From positions 1 through 64,000 of IMG/VR virus record IMGVR_UViG_3300027708_000025: a DNA stretch of 64,000 bases. The stretch is one strand, 5' to 3'. How positions within the stretch are numbered: the first letter of the stretch is position 1; the number at the start of each line of letters is the position of its first letter. The notes below the pieces were generated by a model, which saw only the letters and a program-made list of their open reading frames with translations, had not been told where the DNA came from and did no database searches. Position numbers and translations under genes: made by a program. Shown in pieces: positions 53,879 through 62,098 of the stretch. This DNA comes from a virus.

Positions 53879-54619
53879 GTGGTAACAAAAAAAGTTATAG
53901 CAAAGCCAGCAACAAAAAAAGCAACACCTGTTAAAAAGGCACCAGTAAAAAGAACAGTTAAAAAAGTATCACCTGCACCAGCATCAGTAATTAGTGTTGA
54001 TGTGAGTGGTGCTACAAAATCCGCATCGTCAATGTTAGATAAAGCTATTGATCTAATTAAGTGGGTTGATACACCTTTTAAATTGTTTGAAGTAATCTTA
54101 CTTGCAAGTGTATTCTTTTTTGGATACTTTGCATGGGATAGTAGAACAGTTATTCTAAATGCAATTACTCAGTCAAGTAAAGTAACTAATCTCAAAGAAG
54201 TAAATCATCTTATTCCTGTTGCTGTTACTCTACAAAAAGATTTGGAGGCTGTATCTGTTGTAGTACACAAAGCAAGTTTAGTAGTTAATACAAGAACAAC
54301 AATGTTGGCCTTCGGTGCTAAAGGCAGAGACAACTCTTTAGACGGATTAATTTCTAGTTTGTTTAATAAAGATCCTGGCCGTAATGCCGCAATTATTGGT
54401 ATGCTTAACGGAGAGGTTATTTGCGATAAACTAGATGTAACTAGTAAGTCCTCAGAGTGGGAAGCCAAGCAAGGTGCTACATTTATTTGTCGTGGTGGTA
54501 TTCCTCCAGAGATTGGAGACTTTGATGGATATGTTGCAGTTGGTTTTAAAACAGAACCCGCAGACTTAAATGTAGTGAAAACTAGAATTAATCTAGCATC
54601 TTCTGAAATGTCACGATGA
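53879..54619 (+). CDS. Membrane-anchored protein with Lys/Ala/Pro N-terminus
   Basis: 246 residues, GTG start behind GAAGGAGGTTGTC. Residues 1-40 are a Lys/Ala/Pro-rich tail, residues 68-88 a membrane helix (FKLFEVILLASVFFFGYFAW), and the rest is outside or periplasmic with two Cys (VICDKL, FICRGG). A basic cytoplasmic tail plus single span is unusual for a virion protein. First gene of a four-gene plus-strand late-type operon. No family recognised. Confidence 0.55.
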   Translation: MVTKKVIAKPATKKATPVKKAPVKRTVKKVSPAPASVISVDVSGATKSASSMLDKAIDLIKWVDTPFKLFEVILLASVFFFGYFAWDSRTVILNAITQSSKVTNLKEVNHLIPVAVTLQKDLEAVSVVVHKASLVVNTRTTMLAFGAKGRDNSLDGLISSLFNKDPGRNAAIIGMLNGEVICDKLDVTSKSSEWEAKQGATFICRGGIPPEIGDFDGYVAVGFKTEPADLNVVKTRINLASSEMSR

Positions 54620-54957
54620 AATGGATAATAGCATTTATATTATCATTTCTGAGTATATCAAGTTTAAGTGAACAATGTGATGATTGCATAGGCAATATTG
54701 TTGCTACAGATACCAACACCTGTTTGGTATCTAATTTTTATAAAATTGCATATTCAATACATGATCCCGGATTACGACATCAACAATTATCATCATGGTT
54801 AACAACAAATGGAAACAAGTGTGACAGTAAACAACTTGTTATAATTTGGAATCGTCTTGCCGAATGGGGTGGTGCATCCGACTCAGCAGAATTGCGAGGG
54901 AAACTTCTTTATTATTTTTCTAGGGCTGAGGAAAGAGAACGAAAAGAAAAATCATAA
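54616..54957 (+). CDS. Exported Cys-containing protein
   Basis: 113 residues with a signal peptide ('MKWIIAFILSFLSISSLS'). The mature part has CDDCIG and two more Cys, so disulfides are likely, and a charged C-terminus. Overlaps the upstream stop (ATGA). Function unknown. Confidence 0.5.
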   Translation: MKWIIAFILSFLSISSLSEQCDDCIGNIVATDTNTCLVSNFYKIAYSIHDPGLRHQQLSSWLTTNGNKCDSKQLVIIWNRLAEWGGASDSAELRGKLLYYFSRAEERERKEKS

Positions 54958-55190
54958 TGGACGGAATAACATGGTTTCCGATAGTACCACCAAGTTACTC
55001 AAATGTAGATGGCATATTAGCCGATGTTCATGCGAAAAAAAATGAACAAAAGTGGGAAGAATACAATAAACAATTAATTGAAAAAATACATCTTAGAGAT
55101 TATTTGTATGATTTGTATTCAAAAAGATCACATGAGAATCACATACGCATGGAAATATACAATGTCAGCACTATAGATTTTTACGTTTAA
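54957..55190 (+). CDS. Hypothetical small protein
   Basis: 77 residues, one-base overlap with the gene before (TAATG). 'WFPIVPPSYSNVDGILADVH' then a Lys/Glu-rich helix. Unknown. Confidence 0.5.
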   Translation: MDGITWFPIVPPSYSNVDGILADVHAKKNEQKWEEYNKQLIEKIHLRDYLYDLYSKRSHENHIRMEIYNVSTIDFYV

Positions 55191-55195
55191 TTAAA

Positions 55196-55969
55196 ATGGA
55201 TCCAATCACACTATTTGCCATGGCTAATGCCGCTGTGTCAGCGGTTAAAAAAGGATGCCAACTATACAAAGATATTAAAGGTGCGGCTGGTGATATTAAA
55301 GCAGTACTCAAAGATTTAGATGAACAATTTCATAACAATCATAAAGACAAGCCAGCAACAATTACGCAACGTAATGCTTACATAGGAGAAAAAAATCGTG
55401 TTATAGAATTAAACAAACGTGATGGTGAAACTGTTGGCATCTATACAGAAATTGGAAATCATCTTGGCACATACTATGATAACTTAAATAAATGCATGGC
55501 TATCTTTGCAGAAGAAGAACGTAGAAGTAAAGAGGAGTTATATGAAGGTGATGACAGTTTAGGTAAACGTGCGTTACAGCGTGTTCTGATGAAAAAACAA
55601 TTGGAACAAATGGGGACCGAATTACGTGAATTGATGGTGTATCAAAGCCCACCTGAGTTAGGTGCTTTGTATACTGAAGTAGAAGAGATGATGAAAGTTA
55701 TGGGTAAAGAACAAAAAATACTTATGACAATTAAGATGAGAGCAGAAGAAGTGCAATCAAAAAGAAGAGCCGCACAGATGAAACAGTTAAGGCAAGATGC
55801 TATAATAGGTCTGGTTATTTTAATAGTAATATTTACTATGGGCGCAATGTTTATGTGGGTTGCATACGATAGACAACAAAAATATCCTCAATACGGTGAT
55901 GAGTTATTTCCTAAGAGTGAACGTCAACGACAGCGAGAAAGAGAACCAAAGGTATATATAGGCAGATAA
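55196..55969 (+). CDS. Conserved T4-like protein with C-terminal membrane span
   Basis: 257 residues. Begins 'MDPITLFAMANAAVSAVKKG' CQLYKDI; a long helical middle ('ELMVYQSPPELGALYTEVEE'); a membrane helix near 203-225 (IIGLVILIVIFTMGAMFMWV); and a charged tail. Proteins with this start, the 'PPELG' block and the C-terminal span occur in cyanophage-type genomes. Role unknown; perhaps virion or lysis related. Confidence 0.65.
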   Translation: MDPITLFAMANAAVSAVKKGCQLYKDIKGAAGDIKAVLKDLDEQFHNNHKDKPATITQRNAYIGEKNRVIELNKRDGETVGIYTEIGNHLGTYYDNLNKCMAIFAEEERRSKEELYEGDDSLGKRALQRVLMKKQLEQMGTELRELMVYQSPPELGALYTEVEEMMKVMGKEQKILMTIKMRAEEVQSKRRAAQMKQLRQDAIIGLVILIVIFTMGAMFMWVAYDRQQKYPQYGDELFPKSERQRQREREPKVYIGR

Positions 55970-55990
55970 CAGCGCATTTATTTTGGCGCT
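55969..55990. terminator. Convergent terminator-like hairpin
   Basis: CAGCGC/GCGCTG stem with a 10-base loop between the convergent stops of the 257-residue gene and the gene at 55978. For the plus strand it is followed by GTTTTCTTC. Confidence 0.4.
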
Positions 55991-56280
55991 GGTTTTCTTC
56001 TCTTAGGTGCAGTAACTGCTTTAGCAGGCTGTTGCTTTTGCCTATTGGGTTTAGCAATAGCCGCAGGAGGATTCTTAGTCCATGCTTGTTCTTTTGCTGG
56101 CGCAGATGTTGCTTCTGCTACTGGTGTTGTGGCTGGTGTAACTTGAACCGTAGCAGTTATTGACTCTGTAGTTTCTTTGATGTTTTTAACTGCAACATCT
56201 ACCACAGTCAAAGGAACTTCTTGAGTTGCCTCTACTGCTGGTTTGCTATTTGTGAAAAATTCTTTAATTTTTTTAAACAT
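55978..56280 (-). CDS. Lys/Ala/Pro-rich protein
   Basis: 100 residues. Short amphipathic N-terminus (MFKKIKEFFTN), then a low-complexity Ala/Thr/Val/Pro/Lys region ending in 'KAVTAPKRRKPAPK'. Likely disordered and nucleic-acid or membrane binding. Unknown function. Confidence 0.5.
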   Translation of the reverse strand: MFKKIKEFFTNSKPAVEATQEVPLTVVDVAVKNIKETTESITATVQVTPATTPVAEATSAPAKEQAWTKNPPAAIAKPNRQKQQPAKAVTAPKRRKPAPK

Positions 56281-56293
56281 GATTATCGCCCTT

Positions 56294-56914
56294 TTAAGTT
56301 AAAATTTCAATCGCATGATTGTAATGATTGATTCTGTCTTCTAAGCCAATGAACCCACCATTGATTCGTTTTGTCATTGTCTTCATATCTCCAATATCTG
56401 CTAGTTCATTTAGTCTAGCGGCAGACCAAAACCAACAAGCAGAGTGAGTAGCATACTCTGTTTCAAGTAACAAATCAGGATTCTCAACTAACACATTGCT
56501 TTCAAACAATGATTGCGAACACTTAGTGTAATTGTTCTTTCCTGTAATCTGTACAATGCCTCTACCACGAAAGTACCAACCTTCTCCAGATGCTTCATCT
56601 CCATTGCCCATACGATTAGCATATACACGATTAGCAATCATTTCTGGTCTACGTTCATATAACTTTGCTTGGGCTTCAGTAGGAAAGTATTTCTTAAATG
56701 TGCCAACTAAACCTTTAGCAGAGTAATTCAAATTCTCTTGCATCAAAGTAAAGCCACCAGACTCATGTCCACATTGTGCCATGAATGCCGCAACTCTATG
56801 CGGTGTATCTATATCGTATTCTGGCAATATATTCAGTAAATTATTATACCATTCGTCAAAGTTTTTTACTTTAGGTATCAACTGTCTTACTGCATCTTCC
56901 GTAAAAAAGTCCAT
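56294..56914 (-). CDS. GH19-type endolysin
   Basis: 206 residues. 'RVAAFMAQCGHESGGFTLMQ' carries the first catalytic Glu, followed by ENLNYSAKGL; 'GWYFRGRGIVQITGKNNYTK' and 'ACWFWSAARLNELADIGD' are the other GH19 blocks. Phage members cleave peptidoglycan sugar bonds. No signal peptide, so it needs a holin or the exported hydrolases. Its ribosome-binding site is buried in a perfect hairpin just upstream. Confidence 0.9.
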   Translation of the reverse strand: MDFFTEDAVRQLIPKVKNFDEWYNNLLNILPEYDIDTPHRVAAFMAQCGHESGGFTLMQENLNYSAKGLVGTFKKYFPTEAQAKLYERRPEMIANRVYANRMGNGDEASGEGWYFRGRGIVQITGKNNYTKCSQSLFESNVLVENPDLLLETEYATHSACWFWSAARLNELADIGDMKTMTKRINGGFIGLEDRINHYNHAIEILT

Positions 56915-56920
56915 TGCTAT

Positions 56921-56949
56921 CTCCTATGATTATCATAGGAGTATTTAGC
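56921..56949 (-). promoter_or_regulatory. Hairpin sequestering the endolysin ribosome-binding site, with late-like motif
   Basis: CTCCTATGA-TTA-TCATAGGAG (56921-56941) is a perfect 9-bp stem; the AGGAG next to the endolysin ATG (56914) forms its 3' side. Directly upstream on the minus strand is GCTAAATA (56942-56949), a late-promoter-like octamer. A transcript starting there would lack part of the 5' arm and free the site. Same arrangement as T4 gene e. Confidence 0.7.
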
Positions 56950-56955
56950 ATAGAA

Positions 56956-57627
56956 TTAATCCCAAAGTGCTTGATAGTATTTGCCGAATAGTTTAAAGCC
57001 ATTTTGAATACGATCTTCAACAACTTTCATACCTTCATAATCACACTTGTATGTGTGATTCGGACCATCTTCTAATTTGAACATTTTAGCTTTGCCGTTT
57101 TCATACCACTCACAAGCAACTGATTTATGATCCATAACACCGCTACGATATGCTTCTTCCCACTCTTTATTGATGTGATGTTCAAAAGCAAAAATCATTT
57201 CATCCATGACCCAATCCCAACGCTTGAAATGATTATCATCGGTGTCCCATTCATTTTCTTTTGTTGGTGCTGAAGTAGACTTTAATTCTTCTGGCACATC
57301 TTCATCATCAACAAAAGGCGCACCATGCTTTTTATCTTTCAACTGTTTCAACATAGGCAAAGCAATTTGACCGAGAGTGTGATCCATAGACCAAGTATCC
57401 CAATAGTCAATCTTCACATAGTCAATCTTAGGATCAAAAAAATCTGCAACTTTTGCCATAACTTTACAGATAGGATCTAAACGATTAACCCACTTTTCGT
57501 AAGGTGCATCAGGTTTATCTTCAAGATTGTAAAAGATGCTATCATCTTTTTCCCAAAAGCAAACAAACTTTAGAATGTGATATGGGGAAAGCCAATGATG
57601 CTTGTAATTGTTGATGTATACTTTCAT
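56956..57627 (-). CDS. Conserved phage protein of unknown function
   Basis: 223 residues: 'MKVYINNYKHHWLSPYHILK', 'DPKIDYVKIDYWDTWSMDHT' LGQIALPMLKQLKD, 'EWEEAYRSGVMDHKSVACEW'. These blocks occur in a family spread among phages of several types. Rich in Trp and acidic residues. Function unknown. Confidence 0.7.
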   Translation of the reverse strand: MKVYINNYKHHWLSPYHILKFVCFWEKDDSIFYNLEDKPDAPYEKWVNRLDPICKVMAKVADFFDPKIDYVKIDYWDTWSMDHTLGQIALPMLKQLKDKKHGAPFVDDEDVPEELKSTSAPTKENEWDTDDNHFKRWDWVMDEMIFAFEHHINKEWEEAYRSGVMDHKSVACEWYENGKAKMFKLEDGPNHTYKCDYEGMKVVEDRIQNGFKLFGKYYQALWD

Positions 57628-57935
57628 GCTATAGTTGATTTTCTAGTGTAAATGTATGGATGCGGGTTAGGACGATCACGAATTGTTTCGCCAGATATAA
57701 ATGGATCATCATTATGTAGTTGCCCAAATTCTTTCTCCATATAATATCTTCCCATTGCTTTAATACATTGATCCATCAAACTATTAGAACCAGATGAATC
57801 ATCTTCTGCCCAAAAACAAATTGGCGATCTACCCCAAGTCCGATACTGCATTACATCATGGAAAATCTTTCTATGTTTTTTGTTGCCAGGGTCAAACGTT
57901 TCATGCGGTCTGCCGAATTGTTGAATCTTGCTCAT
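57624..57935 (-). CDS. Hypothetical protein
   Basis: 103 residues from ATG 57935 (GTG 57947 possible). 'QFGRPHETFDPGNKKHRKIF' HDVMQYRTWGRSPICFW. Basic N-terminus, Pro/Asp-rich end. Overlaps the next gene by ATGA. No function known. Confidence 0.55.
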   Translation of the reverse strand: MSKIQQFGRPHETFDPGNKKHRKIFHDVMQYRTWGRSPICFWAEDDSSGSNSLMDQCIKAMGRYYMEKEFGQLHNDDPFISGETIRDRPNPHPYIYTRKSTIA

Positions 57936-58074
57936 TGCTACTTTCACTTTCTATCATAATTAAAAGACGTTTTGATTCTCTACTAATCTCAGAGGTTACT
58001 GCCCATCCAAATCCTTCGGGATGCAATAACTCTTTTAGAAAATGTACAACTTCATTTTCAGTTTTCGTTTTCAT
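57901..58074 (-). CDS. Hypothetical small protein
   Basis: 57 residues, not seen by length filters. 'MKTKTENEVVHFLKELLHPE' GFGWAVTSEISRESKRLLIM. Overlaps the genes on both sides (35 and 17 bases) in other frames, so support is mainly the compact pattern 'HPEGFGWAV' and the otherwise empty gap. Confidence 0.45.
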   Translation of the reverse strand: MKTKTENEVVHFLKELLHPEGFGWAVTSEISRESKRLLIMIESESSNEQDSTIRQTA

Positions 58075-58291
58075 TCGTCACCTTCACAAATTGACTAGAG
58101 ACTGCATAGTCTTCAGGCAATCTTTCTACGATCTTTGTAAAATCATATGAACTTGGATAATGCCTTAGAACACCATATGCACGTTGACGAATGTACTTTG
58201 GAACTTTAGGCGTTATTTTGGGGTTCAACAAATCTAAAAGCATTTGATGCCCACATCGTAACGCACGATATCTTTCATCAGGTAGCGTCAT
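58058..58291 (-). CDS. BPSL0761-like protein
   Basis: 77 residues: 'MTLPDERYRALRCGHQMLLD' LLNPKITPKVPKYIRQRAYG and 'LRHYPSSYDF'. This closely follows the BPSL0761 family, known mainly from Betaproteobacteria. It is one pointer to the host lineage. Function unknown. Confidence 0.7.
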   Translation of the reverse strand: MTLPDERYRALRCGHQMLLDLLNPKITPKVPKYIRQRAYGVLRHYPSSYDFTKIVERLPEDYAVSSQFVKVTNENEN

Positions 58292-58763
58292 AATTATTCT
58301 CCCGAATATGTTCTTCCATTGTTGTGAAAAACGTTTTAACTTTCAATTCATCATTCCATACTCTTGCGTAGTCATTGTCTTTATCGCACAATGCAAGTGC
58401 TTCTTCTTTAGTCACGACACGATGTGACACGATAGTTTCGCCTAAGTGTTCTTGCGAAAATTCTTTGGCTTCTTCTAGTGTAACTGTATCAAGTGCCCAA
58501 TCTGTTTTGTCTTTACCGTATTGGTCTGTGCCAACAGGTACTTCTACCATGTATCGTTGACGAAACATAGATACAGTTTCAACAAGCACCCATTGTGTTT
58601 CAATTTTCTTCATAGTCCAACTTCCATCTTTATTGTCAATCCATTCAAGACTATCACCAGTTTGCCAACCAGTTCCTTCTAGTATATCATCATTCAATGG
58701 AAGAATCAAGTCACCTGTCTCAGGATCTTCTTGCAATTCTATAGTCCAAGTTTTGTTTTCCAT
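58278..58763 (-). CDS. Conserved protein with AbrB-like N-terminus
   Basis: 161 residues. 'WTIELQEDPETGDLILPLND' DILEGTGWQTGDSLEW resembles a SpoVT/AbrB swapped-hairpin domain. The C-terminal 110 residues ('VLVETVSMFRQRYMVEVPVG') have no assigned fold. Similar T4-like proteins exist. Possibly DNA or partner binding. Confidence 0.6.
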   Translation of the reverse strand: MENKTWTIELQEDPETGDLILPLNDDILEGTGWQTGDSLEWIDNKDGSWTMKKIETQWVLVETVSMFRQRYMVEVPVGTDQYGKDKTDWALDTVTLEEAKEFSQEHLGETIVSHRVVTKEEALALCDKDNDYARVWNDELKVKTFFTTMEEHIRENNYDAT

Positions 58764-58788
58764 GTTTACTCCTTAAACGAATACATTC

Positions 58789-58817
58789 ATTATAACTCAA
58801 GTTTTATGGAAAGTCAA
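58789..58817 (-). promoter_or_regulatory. Sigma70-like promoter
   Basis: TTGACT (58812-58817), 17-base spacer, TATAAT (58789-58794), minus strand, driving the gene at 58763. Confidence 0.68.
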
Positions 58818-59107
58818 ACGGTAAGCATCCTCACTAGTCCTATGGTATCAATTGTAGTCAACAGTAGATAGTTAGCCAACATGCCAAAAGATTTCCTAGT
58901 CCAAGAAGCCCAAGCATACAAAGCACAGCCAGTGATCCAAACGGGATAAAGAGCAAGAAGCGGAGGGTTTGGGACTGTGATTGCCATAGTAATACTGCAA
59001 CCAACACTAATAGCCCAAGCAAGCAACTCAATAAAAAAGCGAATCCTGTTAGACTTAAAGTCATCTTTTATCCATTCTATAGTAGGGCGAAACAAATCAA
59101 TAATCAT
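58814..59107 (-). CDS. Conserved cyanophage-type membrane protein
   Basis: 97 residues from ATG 59107, after the upstream stop. Three or four hydrophobic segments ('FFIELLAWAISVGCSITMAI', 'PPLLALYPVWITGCALYAWA', 'FGMLANYLLLTTIDTIGLVR'). I recognise this pattern, including PNPPLLALYP and SFGMLANY, from T4-like cyanophages. Function unknown. Confidence 0.7.
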   Translation of the reverse strand: MIIDLFRPTIEWIKDDFKSNRIRFFIELLAWAISVGCSITMAITVPNPPLLALYPVWITGCALYAWASWTRKSFGMLANYLLLTTIDTIGLVRMLTV

Positions 59108-59111
59108 AAAA

Positions 59112-59930
59112 CTAATCCAAGTTAAACAAATCAGGATGCGTCTTTGCAAAATACAATCTTAATAAATTCCAATGTTCAAAAAGTTCTTGTGATTGTCGTT
59201 CGACAATCATGCGCTTGATACCATACAATGATTCTAATACTTTGCTAAAATCATTAATTTGATTTTGATACACGCTATAATCGTATGGCTGACTATAGAC
59301 TTTATATTCTTTCATTTGAAGAAACGTAGAGAATAGTCGTTCAACAATAAACGGAAACATATTCAGATTTGGGTCTCTGCTATAGTTTGCGCTACCATGA
59401 TAAATTTCTGCATCTTCACCAGTTAATTCTTCAAGATGTTTTTTAATATCTTTTAAGAATGCAATGTATTCTATCCAAAATGCTTTTGTTGCAACAAAGT
59501 AACTGCAATAGCAAGTTGAATCTGTCATTACATTATCAAGTGCATTGGTATCATAGCCACCGGCAATAAATGCAGAACGAACAACTTGTTTAATTCCTGG
59601 ATGAAAATAATCACCTTGTTCCCACACGTTCGCAGTTAGTGCATTCTGTACTCTAGCATGATTGAAAATGTAAACATCAAATCCTTCATTTTCATCAATA
59701 GCATCTTTGATTACGTTAGCTTCATAACGCATCTTGCTTTGCCACCGAGGACCAAACACACCCCATGCGTCTAAGTCATCTGCAAAGCCTTCGTCAATGA
59801 TACGATTGAACGAATGAAACTCACGCAACTCTGGATGTTCATTTGAAGTATTATCAAATGGTGTTAACAAAGAATCAACTAAAGCAATCTGTCTGTCTTC
59901 AAAACAAATCTGAAAAATCTTATAGTTCAA
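59112..59930 (-). CDS. Glycosyltransferase-region protein
   Basis: 272 residues. 'YKIFQICFEDRQIALVDSLL', 'FVATKAFWIEYIAFLKDIKK' and 'NMFPFIVERLFSTFLQMKEY' recall DUF4422-like capsule glycosyltransferases, where the 'ERLFS' block lies near the end. Coupled by ATGA to the next gene. Moderate confidence; substrate unknown. Confidence 0.5.
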   Translation of the reverse strand: MNYKIFQICFEDRQIALVDSLLTPFDNTSNEHPELREFHSFNRIIDEGFADDLDAWGVFGPRWQSKMRYEANVIKDAIDENEGFDVYIFNHARVQNALTANVWEQGDYFHPGIKQVVRSAFIAGGYDTNALDNVMTDSTCYCSYFVATKAFWIEYIAFLKDIKKHLEELTGEDAEIYHGSANYSRDPNLNMFPFIVERLFSTFLQMKEYKVYSQPYDYSVYQNQINDFSKVLESLYGIKRMIVERQSQELFEHWNLLRLYFAKTHPDLFNLD

Positions 59931-60637
59931 TCTGATACCCTCGCTCCATTTGGCGCAATGTTTCCTTCTACACCAAGTTTACCAATGTTCTCAATCAGTA
60001 TGGGATCAAGATGATGAAACAATAAATGTTCAATATCAATATACCCCTTTGCGTTCAATCGCTCTGTCATATGATTAAACATGTCAGTATAAAGGTCTCT
60101 AACGTATGGAAGCAAGAATGCATCAAAACTCCACAAACGACTCATATATTGTAGTGATACACCACCTGTGATTTCTTGTCTGAATTGACTTGTGAATGGA
60201 CCACGAACAATAATTTTATCTACCGCTTGCATGTGTTTATCATAATTGAAATCATCATTCAATATATAACGCCCACTCATCTTAAAGATACGTTTATACT
60301 TTTCACGCCAACCATCGTCAATAGCTTTATCAAAGAAAGAACCATACATAATAATTTCAATCATGTTCTTAACAATGTCGTGATTAGGAACTTGTTGAAG
60401 TTGTTGAATGTTTTCAGCATCAGAAAAAGTATAAAATCTATCAATGTATTGTGATAGTATCTCACGTTCTTTTTCTGTGATATCTTCATAGCCACCATCT
60501 AGTACAATGATATCTGCATCACATTTGTTTCTAATAGACTTACATGTTTCAATAGTTTGTTCAAGTCTTGTTTGAGTATCATACACACCATGCTTTGCAT
60601 GAATTGCTGACGATACTAAAAATACACCATCACTCAT
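59927..60637 (-). CDS. Glycosyltransferase-like protein
   Basis: 236 residues. 'DADIIVLDGGYEDITEKERE', 'YKRIFKMSGRYILNDDFNYD' and 'YIDIEHLLFHHLDPILIENI' look like a GT-A type nucleotide-sugar enzyme with D-x-D-like acidic sites (DADI, NDDF). Pairs with its neighbour; both could modify a surface or virion component. Overlaps the ClpP-like gene by eight bases. Confidence 0.5.
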   Translation of the reverse strand: MSDGVFLVSSAIHAKHGVYDTQTRLEQTIETCKSIRNKCDADIIVLDGGYEDITEKEREILSQYIDRFYTFSDAENIQQLQQVPNHDIVKNMIEIIMYGSFFDKAIDDGWREKYKRIFKMSGRYILNDDFNYDKHMQAVDKIIVRGPFTSQFRQEITGGVSLQYMSRLWSFDAFLLPYVRDLYTDMFNHMTERLNAKGYIDIEHLLFHHLDPILIENIGKLGVEGNIAPNGARVSD

Positions 60638-61277
60638 TTGTCTTCCTCACTTTTTTAACGGGCGCCTTCTTAGGCACAGGTTTGGCTCTAGGCTTTTTAG
60701 GCGCAGATGCTTTCATTATATCTTCACCACGTTTATTTAAACGTTTGAATACTTCTTCGGGATCCATCCAAATGTCTTTATTCTCTAACATGGATTTGAT
60801 TTCATCGTCTGTTAAGAATCCAGAATAGACACTTCGCATGAATTTATCTGACCACTTGCGTTCATACATGATATTATCATACATTTCACCACCCTTGCCG
60901 ATAGTGCCACCAGAGTAATTGTGAAACATGAACATGGAGTTTTCTGATATTTCAAAACCATCTGCGGCTAAGAATATCATTGTTGCGGCTGACATACATG
61001 CACCTTCTACTGATGCAATGATGTTTGCTTGAGACTCTGCCATAACACGCATCAACTGCACAGCAGTAAATAAATTACCACCAGGAGAATTGATGTGAAT
61101 TTTAATTATGTCAGTTTCATTTGCGTTTCTAATAACTTCAAACCACTCTACGTATTCATTAGGCGAATTTAATTCGCCACACAAATATAGTGTGTGTAAT
61201 TGTCCAATTATTTTTGGTTGTCTAGGTTTTTTGTCATCATCTAGACCAAACAACGAACTAAGTTTTTCTTCTTCCAT
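60630..61277 (-). CDS. clpP: ClpP/SppA-like serine protease
   Basis: 215 residues from ATG 61277. 'IHINSPGGNLFTAVQLMRVM', catalytic Ser in 'VEGACMSAATMIFLAADGFE', and His in 'MFHNYSGGTIGKGGEMYDNI' follow the ClpP order. A Lys/Pro/Ala-rich C-terminal tail (APKKPRAKPVPKKAPVKKVR) is added. Phage ClpP-like proteins may mature head proteins or alter host proteolysis. Promoter at 61304-61332. Confidence 0.85.
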   Translation of the reverse strand: MEEEKLSSLFGLDDDKKPRQPKIIGQLHTLYLCGELNSPNEYVEWFEVIRNANETDIIKIHINSPGGNLFTAVQLMRVMAESQANIIASVEGACMSAATMIFLAADGFEISENSMFMFHNYSGGTIGKGGEMYDNIMYERKWSDKFMRSVYSGFLTDDEIKSMLENKDIWMDPEEVFKRLNKRGEDIMKASAPKKPRAKPVPKKAPVKKVRKTNE

Positions 61278-61303
61278 GATTATCACTTTCTATTATAATA
61301 TAG

Positions 61304-61332
61304 AGTATACTCTACTTTGTTTCGGATGTCAA
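61304..61332 (-). promoter_or_regulatory. Sigma70-like promoter
   Basis: TTGACA (61327-61332), 17-base spacer, TATACT (61304-61309), minus strand. Confidence 0.7.
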
Positions 61333-61881
61333 CTTGTCAACCCCATATTTGCATAACCAATATGCATCAATTAAGTCGGAAGAAGGATTCCATTGCTTCT
61401 CAGTCATATGTAGTTCGTCTTTTAAACGAATGTCATTAAATTCCTCAAAGACTTCTTGCATTCGTTCTTTATTTGCATTACCTTTACCAGTAGCATATTT
61501 CTTAAGTACTGTTGGTGGTATCTCTGTACACTCTACGGCAAACAACCATAGTCTGTATTTTAGAATACCAGCATTCTCGGCAATGTTAAACACTCTGCCT
61601 TTTGATCCCATGGAATAACCTTCTAGGAATACATGGCAGTCTTTATCTGTTTCTAACAATCTGTCAATGAAGAAATTTGAAATACCATCGTATCGCAATA
61701 CGTCAGTCATTCCTTCGTGGTCAAAAAATCTACCTGTTATATTTTTAAATTGCACATCGTATTTTCTAGATTGAGTCAGAAAATAAAAATGACACTTTTC
61801 AAAACTAAACTCACCATCTTCATCATCAAATACACACATTGCAGGACATGTTAGAGAATAATCTACTCCTGCGATAATCAT
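61312..61881 (-). CDS. RuvC-like Holliday junction nuclease
   Basis: 189 residues. 'MIIAGVDYSLTCPAMCVFDD' (first Asp), 'HVFLEGYSMGSKGRVFNIAE' (Glu), 'KKYATGKGNANKERMQEVFE' and 'SSDLIDAYWLCKYG' (last Asp) give the RuvC acidic pattern. T4-like phages use such enzymes for recombination or branch removal before packaging. Overlaps the zinc-ribbon gene by four bases. Confidence 0.8.
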   Translation of the reverse strand: MIIAGVDYSLTCPAMCVFDDEDGEFSFEKCHFYFLTQSRKYDVQFKNITGRFFDHEGMTDVLRYDGISNFFIDRLLETDKDCHVFLEGYSMGSKGRVFNIAENAGILKYRLWLFAVECTEIPPTVLKKYATGKGNANKERMQEVFEEFNDIRLKDELHMTEKQWNPSSDLIDAYWLCKYGVDKLTSETK

Positions 61882-62090
61882 CTATCGTCTTCCGAGGACC
61901 ATTCATCATCTTCTATTAATTTGTCCCAATCCTCATCTGTCCAATCTTCGTCTTTTTCTGAAATTGTTTCTTCGGTTATTGTTGAACCGCAGTATGCACA
62001 ATTTGTTGGTGTTGTTTTATCTCCGCCTACTAATGGAGTTACTGAATATTCAGCCTCGCATGTGTCGCAGAATACGTTATATGTTGTCAT
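61878..62090 (-). CDS. Zinc-ribbon protein
   Basis: 70 residues from ATG 62090 behind AAGGAGAAAA; the longer frame from 62138 overlaps the upstream gene. 'MTTYNVFCDTCEAEYSVTPL' and CAYCGS form two CxxC pairs, then a very acidic tail (EDWTDEDWDKLIEDDEWS). Likely a small zinc-binding adaptor. Confidence 0.65.
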   Translation of the reverse strand: MTTYNVFCDTCEAEYSVTPLVGGDKTTPTNCAYCGSTITEETISEKDEDWTDEDWDKLIEDDEWSSEDDR

Positions 62091-62098
62091 TTTTCTCC

